Source: Lolium rigidum (taxonomy: Eukaryota > Streptophyta > Magnoliopsida > Poales > Poaceae). Taken from it: a stretch of DNA of 64,000 bases. Where the stretch lies: contig NW_025901042.1 in assembly GCF_022539505.1 (NCBI RefSeq), positions 1 through 64,000 of the forward strand, read 5' to 3'. The notes under the pieces were generated by a model that had not been told where the DNA came from, searched no databases, and was given only the letters and a program-made list of their open reading frames with translations. The stretch's first letter is position 1; every line of letters begins with the position of its first letter. A program made the position numbers and the translations under genes. This document shows positions 21,410-34,150 of this stretch, one piece after another.

Positions 21410-21935
21410 TCATTTCTTGCTGATGACCACTACAAGGAGCAAAGCTAGCAAGCACACAACAATCTTCATGATGAAGATTGCTTCCTTGATTAACTCTAGC
21501 ATTGAGCTCCAGTTCTTCAGCACCATCTCATCCTGTCCAGGGGAAATAGCTGCATGTTCCTACGCATGTAGCTTTAGTTCTTCCCTTCTCTCTTCTTCCC
21601 ATCCATGAGCATCTACAACATCATCTCCTCTAATAATTTTATGGTCTATCAGATACTCAACGTATTCTAGCTCCCAATACCAGAAATCACGCCCTCGCTG
21701 CAAAATGCAAATACAAAAATCATTCAAACTATGAAGTTGTGGATGTGGCACTTGTAAAATCATAGAAACTCTAGATGGGGATCAGGCAGATCGAGCTTAC
21801 CCCATGCTTCACGCACTTGTAATAGATCCAACCGTCGTGCTCCTTCGTGCCGGAGCGGCGCTGCTCCACCAGGCAACCATAGTCGGAGGGGCCACGCCCA
21901 CGGATAGCAGAGACGGAAGTGCAGGAGGCCGTCAT
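21410..21935 (-). pseudogene. GRF-type zinc-finger protein with C-terminal membrane anchor
   Basis: Two exons on the minus strand. Exon 1 (21935-21801) starts ATG and encodes 45 residues; the intron has GTAAGC...TTTTGCAG ends; exon 2 runs from 21697. The product resembles plant GRF zinc fingers: SDYGCLVEQRRSGT, then YYKCVKHG, then DFWYWELEYVEYL. The usual Cys just before DFWYW is Arg here (CGT for TGT), so one zinc ligand is missing. A TAG at 21560-21562 stops the frame, but the same frame continues for about 49 codons with a hydrophobic segment (KIVVCLLALLLVVVISKK) to a TGA at 21410-21412, the usual place for a membrane anchor in small plant GRF proteins. The gene converges on the transposase and probably belongs to the Mutator element. 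Function unknown. Confidence 0.7.
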
Positions 21936-22181
21936 GGATCTACTACGACGGCCAAGGATCAACTCCGACGGGGCAAAAAGAAGGGAGGGGCGGCACCGCC
22001 AATGGGGCAGAAAGAAAGAGGAGATTTTTCAGATCGGAGCGAGCCGGCCCAGCGGAGAGAGAAGGGTCTAAATAAGAATGTTTTTTTTTGCAAAAACCCC
22101 CTCCTGCCAGGTGGGCCAACACCGCCACAACGCCCCGCGTCCTCCAATACCCACGCTATACTAGTGACATCGATGGGACGT

Positions 22182-22288
22182 GGCGGCGTATTTGGTGATT
22201 GTACGCGTTGTATTCGTAACGGTGGTGAACGTATCGATTTTGGTCTCCAAGTTTCGGTACCGTGGATGCATTTTACTCCCGATTTTAA
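22182..22288. repeat. Right long TIR of the Mutator element
   Basis: Inverted copy of 16060-16162, starting GCGGCGTATTTGG and ending GGATGCATTTTACTCCCGA. The outer ~50 bp beyond this (GGGCCAAAATGTGG...) has no counterpart at the left end. Confidence 0.85.
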
Positions 22289-22340
22289 ACGGTATTGGGC
22301 CAAAATGTGGCCCAAACAGATGCGGCATACCGGCCCGCAT

Positions 22341-23006
22341 TGTGTAATAACCCAGAACATAGGAACAACGAAGGGTAGATTTAGAAATGGGATGTGCATT
22401 TCATTGCAAAACGGGGGAAATTTTCGCGCCTTATTGCAACTAAACCTAAGAGGGATCGAGGTTCTCTCTCATTTTGCACTTAGGGTTAGGCAATGTGAGT
22501 TAGGGAAATTTCAACATGATCTCTTTTGTATCTTATTGATTTGGGGAATGATTTCATTTGACAAGTGTTAATACATTTAACAATAAGCATTGAACAATAT
22601 AAATATGAATTCTCAATACAAACACAACTTATGAATTCAAATAACTTTGAATTTCACAATTGAATATTAAATACAATATTTAATTCAGAATATAAAAATT
22701 ACATAAAGCAAAAGCTCATAAACAAAAACTTGAGCTTTATTGATAATCAACACAGATTACATTGTCTTTACAATATTCTTGATACAAGAATTACAATATT
22801 CTTGATACAAGAATTGATGAATAATAAACAGAAATGAAAATGAAGATTACAATATTGTTCCTAAACTAAAACCTAAACTAAATGACTTGGAGAATATCTT
22901 CTGGTCATGTTCATCTTCAAAAACCTGAAAAATAAAACACCAACACTAGCCAGAATGTTAGTGTTAGCCAAAGAATTCAGTTTGGACAGAACCCAAGTGT
23001 CATGCA
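22341..23006. other. AT-rich repeat-like spacer
   Basis: No gene found. The stretch begins TGTGTAATAACCCAG and becomes strongly AT-rich. It holds a local duplication of ACAATATTCTTGATACAAGA (about 22768-22812). The opening resembles the start of some plant gypsy LTRs, but I cannot find a partner or end. Confidence 0.35.
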
Positions 23007-23462
23007 TGTAGGATAACGTTGCATAGAAAACAAAAATTTTCCTACCGCGAACAAGCAATCCAAGCCAAGATGCAATCTAGAAAACGGTAGCAACGAGGGG
23101 GTATCGAGTCTCACCCTTGAAGAGATTCCAAAGCCTACAAGATGAGGCTCTTGTTGCTGCGGTAGACGTTCACTTGCCGCTTGCAAAAGCGCGTAGAAGA
23201 TCTTGATCACGATCGGTTCCGGCGCCACGAACGGGCAGAACCTCCGTACTCGGTCACACGTTCGGTTGTTGATGAAGACGACGTCCACCTCCCGTTCCAG
23301 CGGGCAGCGGAAGTAGTAGCTCCTCTTGAATCCGACAGCACGACGGCGTGGTGTCGGTGGCGGTGGAGAACTCCGGCGGAGCTTCGCTAAAGCTACGCGG
23401 AAGATATGGAGGAGAGGGGGCGGCTAGGGTTTGGGAGGGGGTGGCCGGCCACTTCAAGGGGG
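23007..23462 (-). mobile_element. LTR 3' portion, BARE/Angela-like (Ty1-copia), truncated
   Basis: Read on the minus strand, it ends with GTTTTCTATGCAACG followed by a short A/C-containing end, which is how I remember the 3' end of BARE/Angela/WIS LTRs in cereals. The plus-strand boundary is TGTAGGATAACG at 23007. The LTR is cut at 23463 by the next element, so its 5' part is missing here. Family name from memory. Confidence 0.5.
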
Positions 23463-25057
23463 TGATACGTCTCCGACTTATCGATAATTTCTTATGTTCT
23501 ATGCCATATTATTGATGATACCTACATGTTTTATGCACACTTTATGTCATATTCGTGCATTTTCTGGAACTAACCTATTAACAAGATGCCGAAGTGCCGG
23601 CTCTCGTTTTCTGCTGTTTTTGGTTTCGAAATCCTAGTAACGAAATATTCTCGGAATTGGACGAAACGAAGACCCGTGGGCCTATTTTTCCACGGATCTT
23701 CCGAAGACCGAAGAACATACGAAGTGGGGCCACGAGGTGGCGACACCACATGGCGGCGCGGCCAAGGGGGGCCCGCGCCGCCCTATGGTGTGGGCCCCTC
23801 GTCTGGCCCCCGACTCTGCCCTTCCGCCTACTTAAAGCCTCCGTCGCGAAACCCCTGATGCGAAAAACCACGATACGGAAAACCTTACTGAGACGCCGCC
23901 GCCGCCGATCCCATCTCGGGGGATTCTCGGAGATCTCCTCCGGCACCCTGCCGGAGAGGGGATTCATCTCCCGGAGGACTCTACACCGCCATGGTCGCCT
24001 CCGGAGTGATGAGTGAGTAGTTCACCCCCGGACTATGGGTCCATAGCAGTAGCTAGATGGTTGTCTTCTCCTCCTTGTGCTTCATTGTTGGATCTTGTGA
24101 GCTGCCTAACATGATCAAGATCATCTATCTGTAATACTCTATGTTGTGTTTGTCGGGATCCGATGGATAGAGAATACCATGTCATGTTAATTATCAAGTT
24201 ATTTCATATGTGTTGTTTATGATCTTGCATGCTCTCCGTTACTAGTAGAGGCTCGGCCAAGTTTTTACTCTTAACTCCAAGAGGGAGTATTTATGCTCGA
24301 TAGTGGGTTCATGCCCGCATTGACACTCGGGACGAGTGACTGAAAGTTCTAAGGTTGTGTTGTGTCGTTGCCACTAGGGATAAAATATTGGCGCTATGTC
24401 CGAGGATGTAGTTGTTGATTACATTACGCACCATACTTAATGCAATTGTCTCGTTGTTAGCAACTTAATACTGGAGGGGTTCGGACGATAACTCCGAAGG
24501 TGGACTTTTTAGGCATAGATGCGCTTGGATGGCGGTCTATGTACTTTGTCGTAATGCCCAATTAAATCTCACTATACTTATCATGTCATGTATGTGCATT
24601 GTTATGCCCTCTCTATTTGTCAATTGCCCAACCGTAATTTGTTCACCCAACATGCTTTTATCTTATGGGAGAGACACCTCTAGTGAACTCGTGGACCCCG
24701 GTCCATTCTTTTAATACTGAAATACAAATCTCTGCAATACTTGTTTCATCGTTTTCTCTGCAAACAATCATCTTCCACACAATACGGTTAATCCTTTGTT
24801 ACAAGCAAGCCGGTGAGATTGACAACCTCACTCGTTTCGTTGGGGCAAAGTACTTTGGTTGTGTTGTGCGGGTTCCACGTTGGCGCCGGAATCTCCGGTG
24901 TTGCGCCGCACTACATCCCGCCGCCATCAACCTTCAACGTGCTTCTTGACTCCTACCGGTTCGATTAAACCTTGGTTTCTTATCGAGGAAACTTGCCGCC
25001 GTGCGCATCACACCTTCCTCTTGGGGTTCCCAACGGACGTGTCAACTACACGCATCA
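23463..25057 (+). repeat. 5' LTR, TGATACGTCTCC family, subtype 1
   Basis: Begins TGATACGTCTCCGAC and ends near CACGCATCA. The 5' third contains AACCTATTAACAAGATGCCG and a GC-rich stretch; the 3' third contains GCAAGCCGGTGAGATTGAC. The same 3' third is found inverted at 41505-41800, but is absent from the LTRs at 44688 and 47516. Confidence 0.8.
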
Positions 25058-25066
25058 AGCAAATTT

Positions 25067-25085
25067 CCGGCGCCGTTGTCGGGAG
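25067..25085 (+). other. Degenerate primer-binding site
   Basis: CCGGCGCCGTTGTCGGGAG resembles the tRNA-Asp-type site TGGCGCCGTTGCCGGGGA of plant gypsy elements, with several changes including the first base. It lies about 10 bp after the inferred LTR end. Confidence 0.6.
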
Positions 25086-25311
25086 ATCAAGACACGCTGC
25101 AAGGGGAGTCTCCACTTCTCAATCTCTTTACTTTGTTTTTGTCTTGCTTTATTTTATTTACTACTTTGTTTGCTGCACTTATATCAAAACACAAAAAAAT
25201 TAGTTGCTAGCTTTACTTTATTTGCTGTCTTGTTTGCCATATCAAAAACACAAAAAAATTTAGTTTACTTGCATTTACTTTATCTAGTTTGCTTTATTTA
25301 CTATTGCTAAA

Positions 25312-26280
25312 ATGGCCAACCCTGAAAATACTAAGTTGTGTGACTTCACAAGCACAAATAATAATGATTTCTTATGCACACCTATTGCTCCACCTGCTAC
25401 TACAAACAGAATTCTTTGAAATTAAACCTGCTTTACTTAATCTTGTCATGAGAGAGCAATTTTCTCGGTGTTAGTTCTGATGATGTCGCTGCCCATCTCA
25501 ATAATTTTGTTGAACTATGTGAAATGCAAAAATATAAAGATGTAGATGGTGACATTATAAAATTAAAATTGTTTCCTTTCTCATTTAGAGGAAGAGCTAA
25601 AGATTGGTTGTTATCTCTGCCTAAGAATAGTATTGATTCCTGGACTAAATGCAAGGATGCTTTTATTGGTAGATATTATCCCCCTGCTAAAATTATATCT
25701 TTGAGGAGTAGCATAATGAATTTTAAACAATTGGATAATGAACATGTTGCTCAAGCTTGGGAAAGAATGAAATCTCTCGGTTAAAAATTGCCCAACCCAT
25801 GGACTGACTACTTGGATGATCATCCAAACCTTCTATGCAGGACTAAATTTTTCTTCGCGGAATTTATTGGATTCAGCTGCTGGAGGTACCTTTATGTCCA
25901 TCACTCTTGGTGAAGCAACAAAGCTCCTTGATAATATGATGGTTAATTACTCTGAATGGCACACGGAAAGAGCTCCACAAGGTAAGAAGGTAAATTCTGT
26001 TGAAGAATCCTCTTCCTTGAATGATAAGGTTGATGCTATTATGTCTATGCTTGCGAATGATAGGACTAATGTTGATCCTAATAATGTTCCATTAGCTTCA
26101 TTGGTTGCCCAAGAAGAACATGTTGATGTAAACTTCATTAAAAATAATAATTTCAACAACAATGCTTATCGAACAATTCTAGTAATAACTATAGGCCATA
26201 TCCTTATAATAATGGTAACGGTTATGCTAATTCTTATGGGAATTCTTACAACAATAATAGGAATACACCCCTGGACTTGA
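25312..26280 (+). pseudogene. Gypsy gag, frameshifted
   Basis: A gag-like product begins at ATG 25312 (MANPENTKLCDFTSTN) and is broken by frameshifts near 25415, 25470 and 25785. The middle keeps the retrotransposon-gag core: LNNFVELCEMQKYKDVDG, then LFPFSFRGRAKDWLLSLP and DSWTKCKDAFIGRYYPP, the capsid-like fold region of plant gypsy gag. The next frame contains DSAAGGTFMSITLGEATKLL, typical of the C-terminal gag part, then an Asn-rich tail. It cannot yield an intact Gag. Confidence 0.85.
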
Positions 26281-27429
26281 AGCCATGCTTAAAGAATTTA
26301 TTAGTACACAAACTCGCCTTTAACAAATCTGTTGAGGAAAAGCTCAATAAAATTGATATTCTTGTTTCTAGAGTTGATAGTCTTGCCTCCGATGTTGATC
26401 TTTTGAAATCGAAAGTTATGCCTAATAGGGATATTGAAAATAAAATTGTTACTACAGCAAATGCCATCCAAGTTAGAATTAATGAGAATATAAGATTAAT
26501 GGCTGAACTGCGTGCTAGGTGGGATAGAGAAGAAAATGAAAAACTAGCTAAAGAGGAAAATGTAGCTAAAGTTTGGACTATTACCACCACTAGCAATGCT
26601 AATGATTCACATGTTGCTGCACCTCCTACTATCAATGGTAAAATAATTGGTGTTGGCAATGCTTCTACTCTTAGTGCAAAGCGCGCAAAATTACCTGAAA
26701 CTGCTAAAACTGCTGAAACTGCTTGTGATAAAACTGCTGAAATTTTTTCCAACCTTGGGGATGATAATCCCATTGCTTTAGATTGTAATGATTTAGATTT
26801 TGATGATTGCCACATCTCTGAAGTTATAAAGTTCTTGCAAAAACTTGCTAAGAGTCCCAATGCTAGCGCTATAAATTTGGCTTTCACAAAACATATTACA
26901 AATGCTCTCATAAAAGCTAGAGAAGAGAAACTAAAACTTGAAACTTCTATTCCTAGAAAGCTAGAGGATGGTTGGGAGCCCATCATTAAAATGAGAGTCA
27001 AAGATTTTGATTGTAATGCCTTATGTGATCTTGGTGCAAGTATTTCCGTTATGCCTAAAAAAGTCTATGATATGCTTGACTTGCCACCATTGAAAAACTA
27101 TTATTTGGATGTTAATCTCGCTCGATAATGCTAAAAAGAAACCTTTGGGGAGAGTTGACAATGTTCATATTATGGTTAACAATAACCTTGTCCCCGTTGA
27201 TTTTGTTGTCTTGGATATTGAATGCAATGCATCTTGCCCCATTATATTGGGAAGACCTTTTCTTCGAACCGTTGGTGCTACTATTGATATGAAGGAAGGT
27301 AATATTAAATATCAATTTCCTCTCAAGAAAGGTATGGAACACTTCCCTAGAAAGAGAATGAAGTTACCTTATGATTCTATCATTAGAACAAATTATGATG
27401 TTGATGCTTCATCTCTCGATGTTACTTGA
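26277..27429 (+). pseudogene. Gypsy aspartic protease region, frameshifted
   Basis: The first half (26277-27128) ends with CDLGASISVMPKKVYDMLDL, a retropepsin active-site region in the DLGAS form common in this plant group. A frameshift near 27115 moves the rest to another frame (27109-27429), which contains VDFVVLDIECNASCPIILGRPFL, the second conserved protease block. Upstream of the protease there is a Glu/Lys/Asp-rich linker. No RT follows; after the TGA at 27427-27429 the sequence is non-coding. Confidence 0.85.
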
Positions 27430-30016
27430 GATACACTTTCTGCGCCTAGCCGAAAGGCGTTAAAGAAAAGCGCTTATGGGAGACAACCCATGTTTTTACT
27501 CCAGTATTTTTGTTTTATATTTGTGTCTTGGAAGTTGTTTACTACTGTAGCAACCTCTCCTTATCTTAGTTTTATGTTTTGTTGTGCCAAGTAAAGTCTT
27601 TGATAGAAAAGTAAGTACTAGATTTGGATTACTGCGCTAGTTCCGTATTTCTTTGCTGTCACGAATCTGGGTCTATCTCCCTGTAGGTAGCTCAGAAAAT
27701 TAAGCCAATTTACTAGCATGATCCTCAGATATGTACGCAACTTTCATTCAATTTGAGCATTTTTGTTTGAGCAAGTCTGGTGGCCTAATAAAATCCATCT
27801 TTACGGATCTGTTCTGTTTTGACAGATTCTGTCTTTTATTTCGCATTGCCTCTTTTGCTATGTTGGATGAATTTCTTTGATCCACTAATGTCCAGTAGCC
27901 TTATGCAATGTCCAGAAGTGTTAAGAATGATTGTGTCACCTCTGAACATGTGAATTTTTATTATGCACTAACCCTCTAATGAGTTGTTTCGAGTTTGGTG
28001 TGGAGGAAGTTTTCAAGGATCAAGAGAGGAGTATGATGCAATATGATCAAGGAGAGTGAAAGCTCTAAGCTTGGGGATGCCCCGGTGGTTCACCCCTGCA
28101 TATTATAAGAAGACTCAAGCGTCTAAGCTTGGGGATGCCCAAGGCATCCCCTTCTTCATCGACAACATTATCGGGTTCCTCCCCCGAAACTATATTTTTT
28201 TCCGTCACATCTTATGTACTTTGCTTGGAGCGTCGGTTTGTTTTTGTTTTTGTTTTGTTTGAATAAAATGGATCCTAGCATTCACTTTATGGGAGAGAGA
28301 CACGCTCCGCTGTAGCATATGGACAAATATGTCCTTAGGCTCTACTCATAGTATTCATGGCGAAGTTTCTTCTTCGTTAAATTGTTATATGGTTGGAATT
28401 GGAAAATGCTACATGTAGTAACTCTAAAATGTCTTGGATAATTTGATACTTGGCAATTGTTGTGCTCATGTTTAAGCTCTTGCATCATATACTTTGCACC
28501 CATTAATGAAGAAATACTTAGAGCTTGCTAATTTGGTTTGCATATTTGGTTTCTCTAGAGTCTAGATAATATCTAGTATTGAGTTTTGAACAACAAGGAA
28601 GACGGTATGGAGTCTTATAATGTTTACAATATGTCTTTTATGTGAGTTTTGCTGTACCGTTCATCCTTGTGTTTGTTTCAAATAACCTTGCTAGCCTAAA
28701 CCTTGTATCGAGAGGGAATACTTGTCATGCATCCAAAATACTTGAGCCAACCACTATGCCATTTGTGTCCACCATACCTACCTACTACATGGTATTTATC
28801 CGCCATTCCAAAGTAAATTGCTTGAGTGCTACCTTTAAAATTCCATCATTCACCTTTGCAATATATAGCTCATGGGACAAATAGCTTAAAAACTATTGTA
28901 GTATTGAATATGTACTTATGCACTTTATCTCTTGTTAAGTTGCTTGTTGTGCGATAACCATGTTTCTGGGGACGCCATCAACTATTCTTTGTTGGATATC
29001 ATGTGAGTTGCTATGCATGTCCGTCTTGTCTGAAGCAAGAGAGATCTACCACCTTCATGGTTGGAGCATGCATATTGTTAGAGAAGAACTTTGGGCCGCT
29101 AACTAAAGCCATGATTCATGGTGGAAGTTTCAGTTTGGACATATATCCTCAATCTCATATGAGAATAATAATTGTTGCCACATGCTTATGCATTAAAGAG
29201 GAGTCCATTATCTGTTGTCCATGTTGTCCCGGTATGGATGTCTAAGTTGAGAATAATCAAAAGCGAGAAATCCAAAATGCGAGCTTTCTCCTTAGACCTT
29301 TGTACGAGCAGCATGGAGGTACCCCATTGTGACACTTGGTCAAAGCATGTGCATTGCAAAGATCCGGTAGTCCAAGTTAATTAGGACAAGGTGCGGGCAC
29401 TATTAGTATACTATGCATGAGACTTGCAACTTGTAAGATATAATGTACATAACTCATATGCTTTATTACTACCGTTGACAAAATTGTTTCATGTTTTCAA
29501 AATAAAAGCTCTAGCACAAATATAGCAATCGATGCTTTCCTCTTTGAAGGACCATTCTCTTTACTTTTATGTTGAGTCAGTTCACCTATTTCTCTCCACC
29601 TCAAGAAGCAAACACTTGTGTGAACTGTGCATTGATTCCTACATACTTGCATATTGTACTTGTTATGTTACTCTATGTTGACAATTATCCATGAGATATA
29701 CATGTTACAAGTTGAAAGCAACCGCTGAAACTTAATCTTCCTTTGTGTTGCTTCAATGCCTTTACTTTGATTTATTGCTTTATGAGTTAACTCTTATGCA
29801 AGACTTATTAATACTTGTCTTGAAGTACTATTCATGAAAAGTCTCTGCTTTATGATTCACTTGTTTACTCATGTCATTACCCTTGTTTTGATCGCTGCAT
29901 TCACTACATATGTTTACAAATAGTATGATCAAGGTTATGATGGCATATCACTTCAGAAATTATCTTTGTTATTGTTTTACCTGCTCGGGACAAGCAGAAC
30001 TAAGCTTGGGGATGCT
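27430..30016 (+). other. Non-coding 3' interior of the gypsy element
   Basis: About 2.6 kb with no supported gene. It includes two copies of CTAAGCTTGGGGATGCCC (28065-28140) and segments that recur at 43090-44687 and 46790-47515 (for example GAGAGAGACACGCTCC and GATCAAGGTTATGATGGCAT). It ends AAGCTTGGGGATGCT, the purine-rich tract before the 3' LTR. Confidence 0.7.
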
Positions 30017-30166
30017 TGATACGTCTCCGACGTATCGATAATTTCTTATGTTCTATGCCATATTATTGATGATACCTACATGTTTTATGCACACTTTATG
30101 TCATATTCGTGCATTTTCTCGGAACTAACCTATTAACAAGATGCCGAAGTGCCGCCTCGTTTTCTC
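30017..30166 (+). repeat. 3' LTR, truncated to 150 bp
   Basis: TGATACGTCTCCGACGTATC onward matches the 5' LTR start at 23463, then breaks off after TGCCGAAGTGCCG...TTTTCTCGCTG, where unrelated sequence begins. Confidence 0.85.
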
Positions 30167-30173
30167 GCTGCCC

Positions 30174-33100
30174 GGATCACTGATAGCACACACATTACAA
30201 AATATAGTAATCATTGCAATAGTATCAATTTACTACATCATTGATCCAGAGGGTAAAGTAAAACCTTACAAATTGCATAGTCACATGGACTAGCTCACAT
30301 AATAGAGTTCGAGCAAACACAGCGGAAATATAAATTGCAATGAGCCTCCATCATCTTCATGTGCCACAAAGCAAGACATGTTGGAATGTAGACTCGAGAT
30401 CCTACCACGTACTTCTCCTCGGAAAATCCTCGCACGTTTGAATATGCAGCCCCACGAATGGAGGTCGGCACAATGATGTACCGGCAAATGACACTTATAT
30501 GGTGGCAGTTTTAGGCATGACTATCTACATGATATTTGGCTAGTGGAGTTTAGGCACAATTTGCATAAAGCCAATTTTATCCTATATTTTATTTAAAACA
30601 AAACATTTTGAAAATCTTTGAATGACATTATGAAATCACACCATGGCTAAATCCTCCATGGGTTTTAGAATAATCACATGGTTACATCTCCCATGATTTT
30701 TACAAGGTTGATCAAATTTTAAATACATTCAAAAAAGGTGATGAGATTCTTCCGTACATTCCTTGTCCATGAGCTCAAATTGTCCATAACCGGGGACACG
30801 GCTAAGATCTTAGGTTTAACTCTCGAGAGGTTGTGCACTTTCACCTTACGACCCACCCTTCCCAAGAGAAGAATGAGACAAGATCTTTCAGAAGAAGAAT
30901 TCAACCATACAAACTAGACCCGTTCCCACTTGGCCGTCGCCACAACCCACTGTCTAGCCACAAGTTGAATTCTCACAACTTAATTAATCCCGGCAGAGCC
31001 CATAATACCATAAGGCTGCATCGGAAGCTATCTAAAACATGGACGACATGGTAATCTCTTTAATCCTGGGTGGCCAACCACTCTACAACATGCGCACTCT
31101 CAAGGATTCACCACTTTAGCCCACTCGGGGCGTGGACCTGAGCAGCCGCCCACCAATCAACCAATCCACCCAGGTGTTTCATTAAGGTTGTTAATTTTAA
31201 ACTTTCAAACGCTCACAACCAATAACAAAACAACATTTGGCATTTGATGTTGCAAAGCAAAATTAAAGCATCCTAGCAATGGGTTCAGGAGTAGCTACAC
31301 ACTACTAGGGTTTGCTAAGCATAGCATAATACTTTACTTTTGAAAACAAAATCCTACCATGCATACTAGTTTCAAAAACACTAATGCATAATTAAAATAA
31401 GTAGGATTTGAGTGTCACTTGCCTTTTGGTAGTTGAAGCGCGTTCACTTCTCTTAATCAAAATACGTGCCTCTTCGTACGAACTATAATATAAAATATAG
31501 CACAACATAAACACACCATTCATAGCAACATAATCAAACAAAGCAAACAACAAGTTGTTATTCATTGTATTTTAATCATCGATAAAGAAGATATGGCACG
31601 AGGCATGGCTTGCAAGATATGGCTTTGGAGATGGATTTCTGATTTATTGAATTACTCAATTAACTCATTTGTAAATTGAATAGTTCAATAAGCCAATAAG
31701 ATTAAGTGGGCATGAGGTTGAATGCATGATAGGTGTCGGGATTTGGTTCACGGATCATCCTAATGGATAACAAGGGTTTAACATATGGGATATGTAGTAG
31801 GGTTTCTCGACCTCGCCGGAGCAAGGTGAAAGTCTAAAATAGGACATGTCACACTTACTCAAATAACTCAGTTGTTATTTGAATAACATGGGCTAGGATA
31901 ATATGTTTTGGAGAGATGTGAGCGCGGAACATGGTGAATGTGTCTAGATGTGATCATGGGTTTGACTAAGGTATTCACCTTTGCAAGGATGAACCTTGTT
32001 TTAGAATAATTAAAGAAATGCATCTACAATGGAAATACTCAAATCCTCATGTTTGAATTTGAATAGTCACAAAGGGTTGAACTAAATTTGGAGTGTGTGC
32101 AGGTGGACAGAGGGCATAAATATGATCCATTTGCAAAAAGAATCACTTGATTTGGGTTTACATAATTTGAGTTATGTCAAAATACTCAAATTCACATGTT
32201 CAAATTTGAATATTTGAACATTACTCGAAAGTCGGATATAAATTCACATTTGTGTTCTAAACATTTTTATGAGTTCAGGGGTATATCCTTTTCTTATTAT
32301 GGGCTTGTAATTTTTTTTTCTATAATTTTTACAAGATTAAACATGTCGCGGTTAAAATGTAATGTTGTACGAAAAGTTGTCGAAAAAAGTTTCTTGGATG
32401 GAAAAACTTTCTATACGAAAGTTGTAGACAATCTAATTACAAACTTAACGAAAGAACAACTATTCGAAACGGAGCTCTAGATCTATAGTTACAGAATTTT
32501 AAACTTTCTGTACGAGAATGAGCTAGCATAATATGCGAAACGGATCGATCGGTATCATGCTCTCAGTACATGCGGGCGTGGCATGTTCGTTCAGTTAGGT
32601 GAATCAGCAAAGACCATGCGAGCTAGATCCTATGGTGGCCTAGTAGTTTAGTTTAGCTACAAAACTAACCATCTATGGAAATAGAACGATCATGAGAGGA
32701 AACTTTACCAATCGATGGTGCACTTGATCGACGGCTATGTCATGGACGCGACGCAGGTTCGGGAATCGCCGGAGACGTTGTTACTCAGGTTCTGTGGCTG
32801 GAGAAAGATCAAAGCGCTGAGTCAAGGACCCACGCACGGATGAGAGCAAAAAAGTAAGACAGAACGGGGCCTGAGTCCCCTATACCGGCCGAAACAACGA
32901 CGCCATTGCCGTGACCGGCGGAACAACGGCAACACGGCCAACAGAAACCATACGACGCACCAACATGTCCTGGTGGTAGGCGACGGTGAGGGGAGTTTAT
33001 CAGTAAAACGAAATAGAAGAGAGGATCAACGTACGCGACGTACCGGTCCGATGAACTTCGATGACGTCGTGGCCAACGGCGACAACATCATGCCCGACCA

Positions 33101-34150
33101 TGTCCTGGAGGTAGCCCTCGACGAGGAACGTCTTGTGGTGCAAGGATTTGACGAGATGATCACCGACGATGACAAGATCTGACGATCAACTCGATGTTGT
33201 GGCTGATGTTGGCATGGTCGGTACGAGCTGTACAGAGCTCATCTAAAGGAACTTTGTAAATGAAAGTGGTTGTGAATAACAAAGGACACACGGTGCTCTC
33301 CTCGGTTCGTCTTGGTATAAGCTGTGGAGGGAGATCGGGAGAGGTATGCCACCGATTGGCATTCGGTGCACCTGGACCGTTTGGGAGTTTAAGGCAATAA
33401 AATGGAGAGCTAATTCTCTGAACTGATTCACCATTGAATTTACAATAAGTTTCGTGTTTATGTCTAGCCGTTTTCTGGTCTTGAATGCCGTAGAGGGGAA
33501 GAAGAAGTGCCATGGCCATGGCTGTAACGTAAGTAGTCTGTACGTGAGGAGGAAGAAGAAAATCCGAGCCGCTGCCTCGCTCGTCAATGCTGCGCTAAAG
33601 GGCCGGCAAGTTGGGCTGGAAAAAAAAAATAGGCTGGGGCGGCCTGGGCTGGTCGGGGGCGAGCTGGGTGGGCCTCCGCGGGCGTTGGGCCGCACAGTCG
33701 GCCGCGCCCTTTGTTTTTTTTTTCTTTTTTTTTTAACAAAATTAGAAATACATTTTGGGGCTTCAAATAAAATCGGAAAAATGCAAATAAGGTACCGTTG
33801 GATTCGTTATGAAAAATACTTTAATATGAGACCAAATTTGGAACAAAAATATAAACTTTATAAAACCAAAATGTGACCTACATGTCTATGTGGCTATAGT
33901 GCCCTTTTAGGGTTTAATATTTTTCTCAAAATAATAATTTTGTAATTTTCAAAACCTCCGAACAACATAGGGTATCGTTGGTGAATATTTCGAAAACCAG
34001 GGTTTAAGAAAACTCTATTTTTGTAAATATCTTTTTAATAAACACACAAGTTTTAAATCCTTGTGAAAAATCAATCAAGTTCAAACAACCAAGCATTAAA
34101 TTTATTTTTAATTTTACATTTCGAAATTTAGAAAATTTCAGGATGTGACA
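30174..34150 (-). mobile_element. Possible long antisense gypsy LTR (Tekay-like start)
   Basis: On the minus strand the stretch begins TGTCACATCCTGAAATTTTC at 34150, the type of start seen in chromovirus/Tekay LTRs (from memory). The 4 kb downstream contains no supported gene: it is AT-rich with a GC-rich patch at 33590-33710 and homopolymer A/T runs. The lower end near 30174 is not defined and no target duplication was found, so it could be a truncated LTR or several repeats. Short frames such as 32973-33182 have no recognisable domain. Confidence 0.35.

Larger units (their letters stand above)
16044..22340 (+). mobile_element. MuDR-type Mutator element, decayed (about 6.3 kb)
   Basis: Long inverted repeats at 16060-16162 and 22182-22288 enclose a broken MuDR-family transposase on the plus strand and a convergent GRF zinc-finger gene on the minus strand, separated by tandem repeats. 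This two-gene convergent layout is as in MuDR-like elements. The outer ends are not resolved: a possible degenerate 9-bp target copy is ACCGGCTTA at 16035-16043 versus ACCGGCCCG near 22330, which share only the first 6 bases. Boundaries are therefore approximate. Confidence 0.8.
23463..30166 (+). mobile_element. Ty3-gypsy-type element with broken gag and protease, 3' LTR truncated
   Basis: 5' LTR 23463-25057, a degenerate primer site, gag and protease relics (25312-27429), a long non-coding 3' interior (27430-30016) and only 150 bp of 3' LTR (30017-30166). No RT or integrase is seen, so it was already non-autonomous. It resembles the Sabrina/WHAM group of cereal gypsy elements (LTRs starting TGATACGTCTCC, interiors with AAGCTTGGGGATGCC), an assignment from memory. 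It is inserted in the BARE-like LTR. Confidence 0.8.

Noticed and set aside
22341..23006. 5' LTR of a gypsy element
   Set aside because: The start resembles some LTRs, but no end, partner LTR, primer site or target duplication could be found.
32973..33182. Short acidic open frame in the 30-34 kb region
   Set aside because: 69 codons, no domain, lies in repeat-like sequence; chance frame most likely.
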